A stretch of 64,000 nt of DNA from Lotus japonicus (GCF_012489685.1 NC_080046.1:35117176-35181175); one strand, 5' to 3'. Positions 42,801 to 55,045 are shown, counted from the stretch's first letter. Numbers and translations: made by a program. The notes: a model not told the origin generated them from the sequence alone.

Positions 42801-43085
42801 TAAGTATAAGTTAAACCCCAGTAATGATGAGAGCATAAGTTTAAATTTTAGAAAAAAATATTTGTTGGGAGCAACATGCAATTGTTTTCCTATAGGTTGC
42901 CATATCTGTAAAAAAAAAGATGCTAACAATAGACTATTTAAATGAGCCCAGTCTAACGCATTGAAGATATAAAGAGTGTGTTGATATCACTCCTAAAAAA
43001 ATTCATGTAAAATATCATGTTATACTTTTGATTGATTCTGTGCTACTAATGCAAGAGTAATATTCCATAGAAGTCAATCATGTAA
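39849..43085. other. AT-rich region, no gene recognised
   Basis: Only short ORFs without recognisable domains. Around 40,425 AAGGTTTTAAATTGCGG is reminiscent of a dispersed plant repeat. No LTR ends, TIRs or RNA genes were found. Confidence 0.4.
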
Positions 43086-43209
43086 AAAAGTTGTAAATTC
43101 ACCGAATATTGATGATTTTCATCATAATGAGAAGAAAAAAACTAATAAAAAGTTGTAAATTCACCGAATATTGATGATTTTCATCATAATGAGAAGAAAA
43201 AAACTAATT
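43086..43209 (+). repeat. 62-bp tandem duplication
   Basis: Two adjacent copies of a unit with TTGTAAATTCACCGAATATT and TGATGATTTTCATCATAATG. They appear identical except at the edges. Each includes the inverted repeat GATGATTTTCATCAT. Confidence 0.85.
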
Positions 43210-44102
43210 TGTGGGCTATAAATGACGAGGGTTGGAGACTCATGACTTCATCAGGTCAACAATACAATTTACAACCAGTGTAGTTTTTATCATAGTGTGT
43301 CGTTGCCATCTGTGTCTACACAATATGGTGGCTGTTGCTTGCATCAAATATGACCTGCCTTCGTTTCTTAAGGGCAATGACTGCGTAGCAACTAAATTTC
43401 CCATTCAAACTGAAGGTGATGACGATGATGATGGTGACAATGGCATCGATGTGGCACCAGCAGCATAGTTGATCATCAATTAATGAGTATGAGGTATTGC
43501 AAGGAATGAAGATGTATATACCATGTGTGTTATCAATTGCACGCATGCTATATATGCCATATATGGGATGGGGTTGTAGTAGAAATGCTTCTTGAGAATT
43601 TCTTAAGCTATAATATGTGTGGTTAAGTGTTTTGCATCCATATATATATGAAGTTTCATATATACTAACAGTACTTCTCCTTTTACTTAAGTCCACGGTT
43701 TCCTTTAATCGGCTTATTATCTATGTGAGTAAATTAAAGAATAATCTATTAAAATTTTCTTTCATTGTGTCAGCAAAATCAGATTCATTGGAGTACTTAA
43801 CCATATTCTAGACTGACTAGCTACATCCGCAATTTTGCCATTTCTTCCATTATATGGACAAAAGTATTAACAATTATATTGTATTGAGAATAATAAAACA
43901 TGGATTCACTTTCTTAGTAAATGGAAGAAGGTGGGTAGACTGATATTTTTCTTAGATAAGCTAAAATGTATTCATATCAAGCACAAGGGCTGAACTACAT
44001 ATTCAGAGAGTATTGGGGGCAAGTAGTGCCTCAACAAGAGCTTAATCCTTATTAGTTATTAATGAACATTATATATATAAAATCTATTAATCTCTCACCA
44101 AT

Positions 44103-44112
<10 letters not shown>
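43210..44112. other. No gene recognised
   Basis: An ORF at 43,232-43,468 (78 codons) ends in an acidic DDDDDGD run, but I recognise no domain and do not call it. The rest is AT-rich. Confidence 0.35.

Positions 44113-44165
<53 letters not shown>
44113..44165 (+). repeat. (AT)n microsatellite
   Basis: About 26 uninterrupted AT units. Confidence 0.9.
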
Positions 44166-44169
<4 letters not shown>

Positions 44170-44422
44170 ACGCCACAGTGTAAACTACTTGCTACACCTA
44201 TATTTGTGGCGGTCTAATTTTGGACTGCAATAAAACGTGTTTTATCAAGCCTTGACACCGACTGGTGATCTGTCCGTGAATCACTGCTGCAACTTCCATT
44301 TTATGGACATGTTATCACAACATCGCAGTTCCACATTATCTTTGAGAATGTACTGAAAGAAGTGAAGAAGAGGTTTCTAATACTAAGCACCACAATTCTG
44401 CTACTTCATTATCCTCCTTATA
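44166..44422. other. No gene recognised
   Basis: Short mixed sequence up to the target site of the Copia solo LTR. Nothing was recognised. Confidence 0.35.
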
Positions 44423-44743
44423 ACATGTGTTGAATGGTACTGCTGCAAATTTCTAGAGAATTCTAGTTGATTATAAATAGATTGATTATAAATTTCTAGA
44501 GAATGGCTATGCCTAGATGTATCTAGAGATCTCTAATACTATAGAAAGTTAGGAACCGACATAGTGAAGCCTATAAATAGGCATGTAATGCAATAGTTGT
44601 ATAATATGTGGAGGAACACTAAATCCTCTCCACCCCAATGTACTCTGCAATGCACCATGAGTAAAAGCCACACGGCTTATATATCTATTTCAGTGTATTT
44701 CCCATTCCAATCTATTGTACCTATTTCAAATCCTAACAACATG
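44423..44743 (+). mobile_element. Solo LTR, Copia-like, 311 bp
   Basis: The LTR spans 44,428-44,738, begins TGTTGAATGG and ends ATCCTAACA. The 5-bp duplication ACATG is on both sides (44,423-44,427 and 44,739-44,743). A TATA box CCTATAAATAGG lies at about 44,571. TGTTG...CAACA-like ends and the small size fit a Copia solo LTR. No primer site or coding region follows. Confidence 0.8.
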
Positions 44744-45061
44744 CGCTAGAATTGAAGGTCTTTCCACCAATTGGATGTTTTTCTTAGTCTCGACCCTTGC
44801 TTCTTCTTCGATGGGGTGAGATACTTTGCCTTTAACACTCTGCAACACAAGCTTCGCTTTTCTTGAACCAGCTTCTGCCAACAAAGCCTTATTAAGCAAG
44901 CACCAAAATCTCTTATCCACAGGCCACCGGCCAAGCTCCTTAGGTTTGCAAATATTTTCCCATTTGACCCCCCCTCTAAAAAATTTCTTATGATCCTCCT
45001 GCACCTTTTTATTATAGATACAGGTATTTCGAAAAAATGGTAGGTAGAAGAGAGGGATCAA
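44744..45061 (-). pseudogene. LINE reverse-transcriptase fragment
   Basis: On the minus strand a reading with GGVKWENICKPKELG resembles the stretch after the RT domain in plant L1 elements (WxxICxPKxxGGLG). Downstream the similarity goes on in another frame (IRDFGACLIRLCWQKL). About 100 codons in total, frameshifted, with no start or end. The Copia solo LTR abuts it. Confidence 0.5.
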
Positions 45062-45687
45062 CTAAATAAATATAAAAGAAGGCATAACTTATTTTGACGA
45101 CAAACTAACAAATTGCAATGCCTAACCTGATCATTTAATCCTCTAACAAGTGAGTGATGTGAAACTCTATTGACTTGAAGGGAATGAACAATAACTAAAA
45201 GAAAAAGAACAATAACTAAAAGAAAAAACAGGTATTACCGGCGGCCAAAAGCGATCATTGGTTAGACATATATGTTTTTTTAATAGCCTAAATTTAGCCT
45301 TTTTAACTAAAGATACTTTTAAAAATATTCAATTCTTATTAGTTTATTAATTCGGCATGTCTTTTGAGCTTGATCAATGTAGACCAAGGTTGTCAATCTC
45401 TAGAGATTACCTAATCTCGTGGAGGGAAGGTAATCTCGTAACGTAATATCGTAACATAATCTCGTAAGAGATCATCTCATGCAAAACTAATACTTTTAAA
45501 GCCATAATAATGACAAAGTCATGTATAGTACTAAAAATTATCCAAATCATTCAGCAACGACAACTAAAACCATGCATAAAATTATTAAATACCCAAATCT
45601 AAGGTACGTAAGTCATAACAAATTAAAAAAATATCAATATAAATTATGATATATGTAAAACAAGAACAAATAGGACACTAGAAGTTA
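45062..45687. other. AT-rich spacer, no gene
   Basis: Contains short repeats of AATCTCGTAA at 45,410-45,470. No coding content was recognised. Confidence 0.4.
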
Positions 45688-46100
45688 TGTTAGTGGAACG
45701 AACCGTGATTGTGAATGCAAGAATGAGGATTGATTTTTGGACAGGGCAGGTCGGCACAAGTCCGTTGACCCGCCCAGTAAGACTAAAGCCTTATGGATAA
45801 AGGCGTGGGTCTCAGCTTGAAGACGTGGGCCCGGGTTACTTTGTCTTGTTTATATTTAAAGGTATATGTATTTGTCTTATTCTACATTGAGATTTGGGTC
45901 TTGTATGTAAGACTCAAATCCATGAACATTCTAGATAAGGATCACTCCCACTATAAAAGGGGTGTCCTCACCTTGTACTAGGGACCTTTTTCATCATTAA
46001 TGAGATAATTTCTTTATTCATACATCACTCATATTATTTCAGCTCTGCTAGAGTTTATCAAGGGTACTTTATTCCCATTGTTATTCCTTAGACCGGAACA
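45688..46100 (+). repeat. 5' LTR of element B
   Basis: The TG start is inferred; the end GGAACA directly precedes the primer site. CCCACTATAAAAGGGG provides a TATA box at 45,951. Confidence 0.6.
45951..45958 (+). promoter_or_regulatory. TATA box of element B
   Basis: CTATAAAAGG in the LTR, 150 bp before its end. Confidence 0.65.
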
Positions 46101-46101
46101 T

Positions 46102-46115
46102 TGGCGCCGTCTGTG
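46102..46115 (+). other. Primer-binding site of element B
   Basis: TGGCGCCGTCTGTG starts two bases after the LTR, the same motif as in element A. Confidence 0.7.
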
Positions 46116-46165
46116 ACTCTTACTCAGTGGTTTCTCTTCTACTTACGTAATAGAGGCAGATTTGT

Positions 46166-47727
46166 TTGATGGAGACACGTTCTTGTGGTGGGCGAGCACC
46201 ACGTCGTCGTCGTGGTGGTCGTCATAGTGGAGGTCGAAGTCAGGCACATGTGATTCGACCTGAGTTGGAGGGCAAAGCTTCTTCTGATGGAGCCTCGGTG
46301 GCAGTAAGATCTCGCGCCACCACGGTTCCAGAAATTCCGGTACAGCCAGGTGTGGCTGTCTGGTCAGGTTTGGACCTTAAAACGAAGCTTCCTAGCCCGG
46401 AGACAGACGCTTTGGGTGATCAGCAAGCAGACACACCTGTGCAGGCGCCGGATAATGCTTTGGGAGCGTCATCTGCTGAATTGAAGCAAGTGTTGGACAC
46501 CATCCAGGCGGTGCAACGTCAGAATGAGCACTTACAGGCTCAAGTAGAGTATCTTAACCAAATACGTGATCTGACGCATGGACAGCGTGTGGATGTGGAG
46601 GACGTGGTCGATTTTCAGCCTTTGCGCCCATTGTGGCTGCAGTTGAGATTCCGGAGCACTTGCAAACTTTGACGTTGGATATATATGGGGGCGACACTGA
46701 CCCGATAGATCATTTACGGTATTTCAATACTAAGATGGTCATTGGAAGGGCGACTGATGCGGTAAAGTGCAGATTATTGCCTTCCACATTTAAAGGCGTG
46801 GCAATGACTTGGTTTATCAAACAACCTCCATATTCCATTTCAAAGTTCACCGATTTGTCAACTACGTTCTTAACACCATTTTCAGCCAATCAAACTCAAA
46901 AGGAGACTCTGGCTGATTTGTTCAACATTCGTCAGCACGTGGGCGAGCGCATTAAAACATATATGGCTCGTTTCAGTCGAGTCTCAGTTCAGTTAGAGGA
47001 CGCCAGTCCAGAAGTATGTGTGGCGGCCTTCAAGAACGGACTCAGGTGTGGCTCGTGGAACAAGGACCTAACCAGAAGACCTGCCAAGGACATGATGGAC
47101 CTACGTGCCAGGGCACCGGAATTCATCTTGATGGAACAAGATAAACAGACCAAAAAAGATAGAGACAACTGGCATACCCAACCTGAAGCTACAACAGAAA
47201 AAGGACGTGGTTCGAAAGATCAACGTCCAGCCCAAACGCCGCGCCATCCTAGGCCCATGCCATATCCTTCAGGAAAGCAGGGGCCACATGGTAACACTGT
47301 GCATCGGAATGCTCAGCCTACTCTAGCAAATCAGGGAGGAAATGCTCCCGCCCAAGGGCAACAAACCAAATTGAACGCTCCTCTTAGTACGATCATGCGA
47401 GCAGTAGGGCAAACAAATGTAGTCCAATACCCGAGGCCACCTAGGCGACCTCCTGCAAATGTGGACACTACCAAGTGGTGTGAATTTCATAAAACTATGG
47501 GACACACTACGGATAATTGCTGGACTTTACGCAAAGAAATTGAGAGATTGATTAAAGCAGGTCACTTGGCAAACTTTGTCTCAGGTGAAAACACACAATC
47601 TGAAGCCGTCAAGGCCGCCCGGGGGCGGCTCGTCAAAAGGAAAGGAAGTAGTAGAGGACTTGGGAGCACCCGCTGGGTCGTGCTCGTCAATCGCTGGAGG
47701 ATTTGGTGGCGGGCGTTTATCTTGTAG
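46166..47727 (+). pseudogene. Gag of element B, frameshifted
   Basis: ATG 46,170 onward gives a basic N-terminus and a coiled coil up to about 46,615. A frame change near 46,620 leads to the gag core (46,633-47,727: TDPIDHLRYFNTK, PSTFKGVAMTWF). A knuckle-like segment follows (CEFHKTMGHTTDNC, about 47,479-47,520), as in Tat Gag. The next part overlaps the protease/RT frame, which begins at about 47,576. Confidence 0.75.
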
Positions 47728-49507
47728 AGGGCGGAAAAGGTATGTAGAGGCGGTGAATTCAGTACACAAAGCCTATGAGGGTGAGTGTTGGTTGAACCAC
47801 ACTCCTATCACTTTCACGCCTAAAGACTTTGATCATGTGATTCCACATGACAACGATCCAATAGTGGTGACTTTGCGCGTGAATAACTATGTTACTAAGA
47901 AAGTCTTTCTGGACCAAGGCAGTTTTGCAGACATCATATATGGCGATGCATTTGAAAGATTGGGCTTAAAGGAGTCGGACTTAAAGCCATATACAGGGTG
48001 TTTGGTCGGATTCACAGGTGATCGGGCCAAGGTCAGAGGCTATGTTGAGTTGGCCACAACTTTTGGCGAGGGGGAGTTTGTGAAGAAGTTTCAAGTAAAG
48101 TATTTGGTTCTACCATGTAATGCGACGTATAATGTGCTTCTTGGGCGTGATACTCTCAACAAAATATGTGCGATTATCTCAACCACCCACTTAACGGTAA
48201 AGTATCCGGCTTGTAATGGAAAAATTGGGATTTTAAGGGTGGACCAAGATGCTGCAAGAGCATGTTATGCACAAAGCTTGGAACTTTATGGTAAGAAGGC
48301 AGCCAAGGAAGCTCATCGTGTCACAGAAATTTTTTCGCATGAAGATTTTAATTTGGATCCTCATGATGATTCAAGAGAATTGAGACCTCAGCCTTCGGAA
48401 GAGACCAAATCTATTCAAGTATCTGGGCGTGCTTTGAAAATTGGGAGCACCCTGTCAAAGGAACAAGAAAACCGGCTGGTTGATTTGCTAAAAAACAATT
48501 TGGATCTATTTGCATGGACGATCAAGGATGTACCAGGCATTGATCCCAATGTCATATCTCATCACTTATCAATACAATCGGGGGCCAAACCTGTGATGCA
48601 AGCTCGAAGGCGTATGGGCGAGGAAAAGGACAAGACGGTGCAGATAGAAACTCAAAAGTTACTTGAAGGAAAGTTCATTAGAGAAGTTCAATACCCTACA
48701 TGGTTGGCAAATGTTGTTATGGTGCGAAAGGCAAATGGGAAATGGAGGATGTGTACCGATTACACAAGTTTAAACAAGGTGTGTCCAAAAGACTCATATC
48801 CATTCCCAAATGTGGATAAGTTGGTAGATGGGGCTTCTGGAAATGAAATGCTCAGTTTGATGGATGCATATTCAGGATATAATCAAATTATGATGTATCG
48901 CCCAGATGAGGAGAAAACAACGTTCATGACAAGTCAGGCGAACTATTGCTACAAGACAATGCCTTTTGGATTGAAAAACGTAGGGGCAACCTACCAGCGA
49001 TTGATGGACAAAGTTTTCGAAAGTCAAGTGGGAAGAAATATGGAAGTATACGTGGATGATATGATTGTTAAAACTGTCAAAGGGGGTGAGCACCACAAAG
49101 ACTTGACCGAGGCATTCGCACAGATCAGGAAGTACAACATGAGGTTGAATCCGGAAAAATGTTCCTTTGGGATTTTGGGTGGTAAATTCTTAGGGTTCAT
49201 GATCACTTCAGGGGGGATCGAGGTTAATCCTGACAAATGCAAGGCTATTGTGGACATGAAGAGCCCGTCCAATATTCGAGAGGTCCAAAGGTTGACAGGA
49301 CGATTGGTGGCCTTATCTCGCTTTTTGCCAAAAGCAGGCGATAAGGCGGCACCATTTTTTGCATGCTTAAAAAAGAATACAACTTTTCAATGGACAGGGG
49401 CGTGTGAAGACGCTTTCCAGCAGCTGAAAGAGTTGTTGGCCTCGCCACCAATGCTGGCTAAACCTATGCCAGTGATTCCTTTAATTCTTTATCGATGCGG
49501 CGGTTAG
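47576..49507 (+). pseudogene. Protease and reverse transcriptase of element B
   Basis: The 643-codon open frame begins within the Gag-Pol junction. The protease has FLDQGSFADIIYGD (Asp-x-Gly active site) and NVLLGRDTLN. RT has KWRMCTDYTSLNKVCPKDSY, LMDAYSGYNQI, MPFGLKNVGATYQR and YVDDMIVKT. A frame change near 49,490 and a TAA at about 49,599 break the first RNase H. The ORF is a piece of one polyprotein. Confidence 0.8.
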
Positions 49508-50159
49508 CATAGTTTTGCTTCAGGAGGAAAACAAGCAGTACAAAATCATATACTTTGGTAGTCATACACTGCATGGGGCAGAGGTGCGTTACCAAAAAAT
49601 ATAAAAGGCAGCTCTAGCAATACTGAAAAAGACCAGGCGACTTCGGCCATACTTTCAGAGCTTTCAAATAAGGGTCAAGACCGACATTCCTCTGCGACAA
49701 GTTTTACAGAAACCCGATTTGTCAGGGCGGCTGGTTAGTTGGTCGGTCGAACTGTCAGAATATGACATCATTTATGAACCAAGAGGACAAGTTACAATTC
49801 AGAGTTTAATTGACTTTGTAGCACAATTAACGCCTACTGAAGGTGACAAAGAAAATGCAGAATGGGTACTCTCAGTTGATGGTTCGTCCAATGAATCAGG
49901 GAGTGGGGCTTGTGTGTCAATCGAAAGCCGGGATAGAATGCTGATTGAGCAGTCATTAAAGTTTGGATTCAGGGCGAGCAACAATCAAGCCGAATATGAA
50001 GCATTAATAGCCAGTCTAAGACTCGTTATTGAACTGGGAGTGCAAAAATTATACATAAAGGGCGACTCTCAGTTGGTGGTAAAGCAAGTTCGTGGCGAGT
50101 ACCAAGTAAAGGACCCACAACTGTCTAAGTATTTAGAAATTGTTCAGAGGCTTATATAG
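49508..50159 (+). pseudogene. RNase H region of element B (gRH remnant plus archaeal-type RNase H)
   Basis: The first part, in a shifted frame with one TAA, keeps the Gypsy RNase H connection features. The frame from 49,719 has the second RNase H (WVLSVDGSSNESGSGACV, FRASNNQAEYEALIASLRL, YIKGDSQLVVKQVRGEYQVK). Its last Asp motif is in the next block (NERADALAKLAS). This second domain is typical of the Tat lineage and related to archaeal/plant RNase HI. A TAG at 50,157 ends the frame. Confidence 0.8.
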
Positions 50160-51550
50160 GCGATCGGACAAGTCAAGATCGAGCACATACCAAGAAACCA
50201 GAATGAGCGCGCGGATGCATTGGCTAAACTGGCAAGTACGGGGCGACTCGGAAATTACCAAACTGTGATACAAGAAATACTACCCCACCCAAGTACAGAT
50301 ATGGTTGAATTCAAAGTAGCAAAGGCTATAGAAAATGGAGAACCATCTCGGATGGTTCCAATTGTCGAATTCTTAAGTCTTCAACCTCAAGATGAAAGCA
50401 AACACATCAAGGAGAAGAGAAGAGAGGCTAGTTTTTATACCTTGGTTGGTGGACAATTGTATAGGCGGGGAATTATGTCTCCAATGCTTAAATGTGTGGA
50501 TACCGCCAAGTCTCAAAAAATAATGGCTGAAGTTCATGAAGGAGTCTGCTCAAGCCACATTGGAGGGCGGTCTTTGGCTGTGAAAGTCCTCAGGGCAGGA
50601 TTCTATTGGCCAACTATCAAAAAAGATTGCCTTGAATATGTGAAGAAATGTTCAAAGTGTCAAGTTTTCTCTGATATACACAAGGCACCGCCAGAGCAAC
50701 TCACAACAATGACCGCCCCATGGCCCTTCGCCATGTGGGGGACGGATATCTTGGGACCTTTTCCAAAAGCAAAGGCTCAAATGAAATTCATTGTGGTGGC
50801 GGTGGATTATTTCACCAAGTGGATAGAAGCTGAAGCACTAGCTACAATTACGGCAGCCAAGATAAGAAATTTCTTTTGGCGACGTGTTGTGTGTCACTTT
50901 GGAGTTCCAATGGCATTGGTTATGGATAATGGCACGCAATTTACCAGTGCATTGACAAGAGATTTTTGTGCTGACCTAGGGATTGACATGCGTTTCGCTT
51001 CAGTCGAGCATCCTCAAACGAACGGTCAAGCTGAGGCGGCCAACAAGGTCATATTGAACGGGTTGAAGAAAAAGCTGGATGAGGCGAAAGGATGGTAAGC
51101 GGAAGAGTTACCCGGAGTTTTGTGGGCGTACAACACTACGGTCCAAACAAGCACTGGGGAAACGCCGTATAGGCTAACCTATGGTTCAGATGTTATGTTG
51201 CCCGTGGAAGTAGAAAACCAAAGCTGGAGGGTTATGCATAGAAATGATGAAGAAAACAATGACAATCTGATTGCAAATTTAATCATGCTCCCAGAATTGC
51301 AAAGAGAGGCACACTTACGCAATGAAGCTGGAAAGCTCAGGGTCGCCCGAAAATACGCAACTAAGGTCGTCCCAAGAAAAATGAAGGCGTGAGACCTAGT
51401 GTTGCGTGAAAGAACGCTGACTTCAGGAAAAAACAAATTAACACCAAACTGGGAAGGCCCTTTTAGGGTTAAAGCTGAAGTGGGCGCTGGGGCGTACGAG
51501 CTTGAACAGCTGGATGGCGGGACAATGCGTCGCACGTGGAACGCCTCCAA
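50160..51550 (+). pseudogene. Integrase of element B
   Basis: After the RNase H tail, the zinc domain has HEGVCSSHIGGRSLAVKVLR and CSKCQVF. The core has D in WGTDILGPF, D in VMDNGTQFTS and E in NGQAEAANK. Past a stop at 51,097-51,099 the same module goes on (VLWAYNTTVQTSTGETPYRL), then a C-terminal region that is shifted once more near 51,390. There is no chromodomain. The stops make it inactive. Confidence 0.8.
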
Positions 51551-51559
51551 TTTGAGACA

Positions 51560-52128
51560 ATATTATAGTTAAGAAAAAGAAAGCCGCACTCTTTTTTCCT
51601 TGAAAAAATGTTTTTAATGAGGCGACCTATGTAAAAGAAGGGAGGAAACTCTCATGTACGGGTCTATAGACCCTAGTTTTTATTTAAAGGAAATGAGAAA
51701 TGTTTTACAGTTTGATTTTCGTCACAACTGACAAGATCTAACTCATAAACTTTCTTAACCAATTTTTCTATGGCGATGATCTAATGTGACAAAAAACTTT
51801 CGCAATCAGAAAGTGTCATCACTGGGCAAACATAGCCTTGGCGATTCTAGTGGCCACTAGAAACCAAGCCCTGTCCGTAAAACGACTAAGGCCAGTAAAA
51901 TGTGCCTAGGCAAGGTCATCATACCAAGCACAAAAAGCCTCGCGAAATGGCGAGCAAAGCCTTAGTAAACAGCCATAATAGAATTATAATAATCGCAAGC
52001 AAAACATGATTAAAAATAGAAAATGGGACAAGCGCCCAACGTCATAAGTCATTACAGAAAAGGGCGAGGCCCAGGATCCAGATAAAAGCAAAATAAAGTC
52101 AAGTTACAATCATGGAGAATATTTTTAA
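51560..52128 (+). other. 3' noncoding region of element B
   Basis: A region between Pol and the antisense ORF. Includes the TCTAGTGGCCACTAGAA inverted repeat near 51,850, which also occurs in reverse orientation at 3,919-3,931 and nearby bases. Confidence 0.5.
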
Positions 52129-53649
52129 TTAATTATCCTTTGCTTGATTATCCGCATTGGCAGTGGGGACAACCTTCTCCACGCCCTCGCCCTGAACCTT
52201 TTCAGTGGGGACAACCTTCTCCACGCCCGGAGTTTCTCCATCATCCTCGTCGTCAGACTCTTGCATGAAAGGGAGGCTGCTCACTTCAGGATCGGCGGGG
52301 CAGATGACCTTCCCATCTATAATCTTCTTCATAAAACCAAACTCGGAAAAATCAAGCTTAGGATAAAGAATCCGCAGTTGATCTTTGGCGCTTAGATGAC
52401 CCAAGACATACTTACGGGAGCTCTTTTCTAAAACAGTCTCGTCGGATTTCTTCAGCTCGACCTCAAGCTTCCTGATCTTCTCTTCAGCAGCATTAAGTAT
52501 GGTTTCAAGACCCGCTTTAACAGCCCTCTCCTTGGCAAGATCTTTTGTCGCCCCTTGCAGCTGTAGACGGACGCCGGCCAAAGCATCTTCAGTTTGCTTC
52601 TTGGCAGTGTCAACACGCTTGGCGGCGGTATCCGACTCAGTTTTCAAGTGTGAAAAGGTCGCCTTAGCCTCTTCAAGTTTCATCTGGGTGCGGGCCTTAT
52701 CAGATTCAATGTTCTTCAGATGAGGGAGAAGACCGGCGGCGCAACTGGCAGCGGCGAGAGCTTGGTTCACGGCGAGGGTCACCGCGCTTCGGACACCTTG
52801 ACAGGCCACGTCATGAGGAATTTGAGTATTGAAATTCCTCTCCATGAAGTTAAGGCCATTGAATTTAGCATCAAAGACGCTGTGAAGAGCGCCAGTGTCA
52901 CTGCCAGGCACCGCATCATGAGATGACTGAGGAACAGGGCTGGCGGCGGCCACCAGTGTGGCAAAAGCGCCAGAAGTGTGATGCTGGGGCGGGGGAACGT
53001 TGCTGGTGGGCCTCTTATCTTTGGGAGCCCTAGATAAAGTCTCATTCAGAGTTGTTTGCTTGGGATCATTTTTGGAAGAGCCACCAGATTTTTGGCGTTT
53101 GGGATCACGGTCATCAACCAGGGGCGATTTCTTTCTGTCGCCCTTAGGGTCCTTCTTCTCATTCTTCCTTTGTCCCTTGACAGCGTCGACTTGGCTTGCA
53201 ATTAAGGCCTGCATGCTGTCAGGATTGACGCCGCCCTTAGTTTTGCCCATTTTAGCTGCACACAATAAAGAACGTACAAATCAGCAACAGGCGATCAAAA
53301 AAGACTCATTACAAGACATGCATTCGATGAATCCAAACATACAAAAAAATTCCTGAAGTTTCTCATCTTTGGTGGCCTGGAGAAGGTCACAACAGGAAAT
53401 TTGAGGAAGGGTAAGGATGTACAAGTCGACCTGTTGCTCCTCCTCGGTCAACGCCTCGAGCACGACAGTAATATCCCGCTGAGGGTTCACAGTCCAGTGT
53501 AAAGGAAACAAAGGGCGGTATTTCGAGTCAAGGATGAGATTGGGAATTTCAGGAGAGTGAACGATCTTAAAAAATTTCTTTTGCCAATGTTTGAAATTAC
53601 TCTTTAAAGGTCCGAAAATGGCCATATTGGGACGGGCCGACAGAGGCAC
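52129..53649 (-). CDS. Antisense accessory ORF of element B, with predicted intron, 5'-truncated
   Basis: On the minus strand, exon 1 (53,649-53,343) is open and runs into the Copia insertion, so its true start is lost. A GT...AG intron (53,342-53,256; donor GTATGT, acceptor TGTGCAG) joins it in frame to exon 2 (53,255-52,129). Exon 1 has ILDSKYRPLFPLHWT and EEQQVDLYILTLPQ. Exon 2 is lysine-rich (GKTKGGVNPDSMQALIASQ), then has a long coiled coil (about codons 180-290) and an acidic tail with a PGVEKVVPT-type repeat. Antisense ORFs are known in Tat-lineage elements such as Grande. The function is unknown. It is open for over 1.4 kb while the sense Pol is full of stops. Confidence 0.6.
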
Positions 53650-53655
53650 AACGGA

Positions 53656-54970
53656 TGTAAGATCCAGTTTTGATCTAGTAGTACAACTTTATGTTTTGAT
53701 GATTACATGTTAACTATTGTGTATGAACAATTATGGTACTTTAACATTGTTTTCTGAGTGTTTTAATGACAGGCTCTGACTCTAATCTAATTACACATAA
53801 ATCAGAAGCACTATGCTCAAAGAGTAACCTTCACAACGCTTTCGCACTCACTATGTTCACTATGAACAGTAGAATAAGCTTCAGAAGATCTGAAGATAGT
53901 AAAGCTCTGATATGGATTCAGTTCACTTGAAGTTCTGAAGACCAGAAGTTCTGAAGGTCCAGAAGCTCTGAAGGTCCAAAAGCTGAGTAGTGAAGATTCT
54001 GAAGTCCAAGAGTAAGCTGGCTCTGAAGACCAAGTACTTCTGATATTGATTCAGTTCACTTGAAGTTCTGAAGACCAGAAGTTCTGAAGGTCCAGAAGCT
54101 CTGAAGGTCCAGAAGCTGAGTAGTGAAGATTCTGAAGTCCAAGAGTAAGCTGGCTCTGAAGACCAAGTACTTCTCCTTTGAGTCCAGAAGCAGAAGGTAC
54201 AAAGGTCAGAGGATCCAAGCTTCCCTCTGACTCTGATCACCAAGGTTCACAAGTTCCAACATGAAGCGTCGCTCTGATCAGAAGTCAACTAGGATAAAGG
54301 TCATGTCACTATCCAAAGTACAAAAGAAATTGTACTACTCCTGACGACCTTACCTAACTTATTCAGCCACAGCAGAACCTGGAAAACCCATATATGCCCT
54401 CCAACGGTAGCATTCCATGCAAACGTCCAAACCCTAATCTTTGGAGGCTGAAGATGAAAGATGCCGCCTAAGAAACTTTGTTAAAACTCACGCGATATTC
54501 AAATATTCTCTTAAGCAATCTTTCTTCACATTGTACTTACTGAGTTTACTATTAGCTTTTTGAGAAGCAATTCTTGTAAACCCAAACTTTCAAACAGTTG
54601 TTTGTTTTTCCTTAAGGAGACCCAGGTTGGTCATATCCTTAAGAGGACTAAGAGAGTGAATCTTAGTGATAGCTAAGTCATTGTATTGTTAGTCACTTTG
54701 TAGGTTGCAAGTGCAGTTGTAACAAACTCTGATTAGTCGATTGCCTTCATTCTAAGAAGGAAGAAATCACCTTAACATGTGGAATTGATTAGCTTGAGGG
54801 ATTTATCAAGTGAACCAGGATAAAATCGTTGTGTGCTTTTCTCAACTCTTATCTTAGCACTTTTATCTTCGGTGTTTGAAGAGATTTGTAAAATCTCAAG
54901 TGGGAAAAGTTTTAGATTGAAAACGCTATTCAACCCCCCCCCCCCGTTTCTATCGTTTTTCATACCTTCA
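53656..54970 (+). repeat. 5' LTR of the Sirevirus-type element
   Basis: 1,315 bp, from TGTAAGATCC to ACCTTCA. It contains a 133-bp tandem duplication and a C run at about 54,931. Confidence 0.8.
53910..54175 (+). repeat. 133-bp tandem duplication in the Sirevirus LTR
   Basis: Two adjacent near-identical units starting GATTCAGTTCACTTGAAG (53,915 and 54,048), themselves made of short repeats of AGAAGTTCTGAAGGTCC type. Confidence 0.85.
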
Positions 54971-54972
54971 AT

Positions 54973-54984
54973 TGGTATCAGAGC
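54973..54984 (+). other. Primer-binding site (tRNA-Met), Sirevirus
   Basis: TGGTATCAGAGC, two bases past the LTR end. Confidence 0.9.
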
Positions 54985-55045
54985 GCAAGTTCTGATTACC
55001 ACACCTAACAATGTTCAGTGATCCGGGCCAGTGTGAAAAACTGAG

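Larger units (their letters stand above)
45688..53655 (+). mobile_element. Tat-lineage Gypsy element B, decayed, 3' end cut by a Copia insertion
   Basis: 5' LTR, PBS, Gag, protease, RT (YVDD), two RNase H domains and integrase lie in order, followed by an antisense ORF in the 3' part. The second (archaeal-type) RNase H and the antisense ORF are marks of the Tat lineage. Several stops and frameshifts interrupt the coding part. The Sirevirus-type element starting at 53,656 is inserted inside the antisense ORF, so the 3' LTR lies outside the window. Confidence 0.85.

Noticed and set aside
43232..43468. 78-codon ORF with an acidic end as a possible host gene exon
   Set aside because: No recognised domain, splice structure or homologue could be named; short ORFs of this size are expected by chance.
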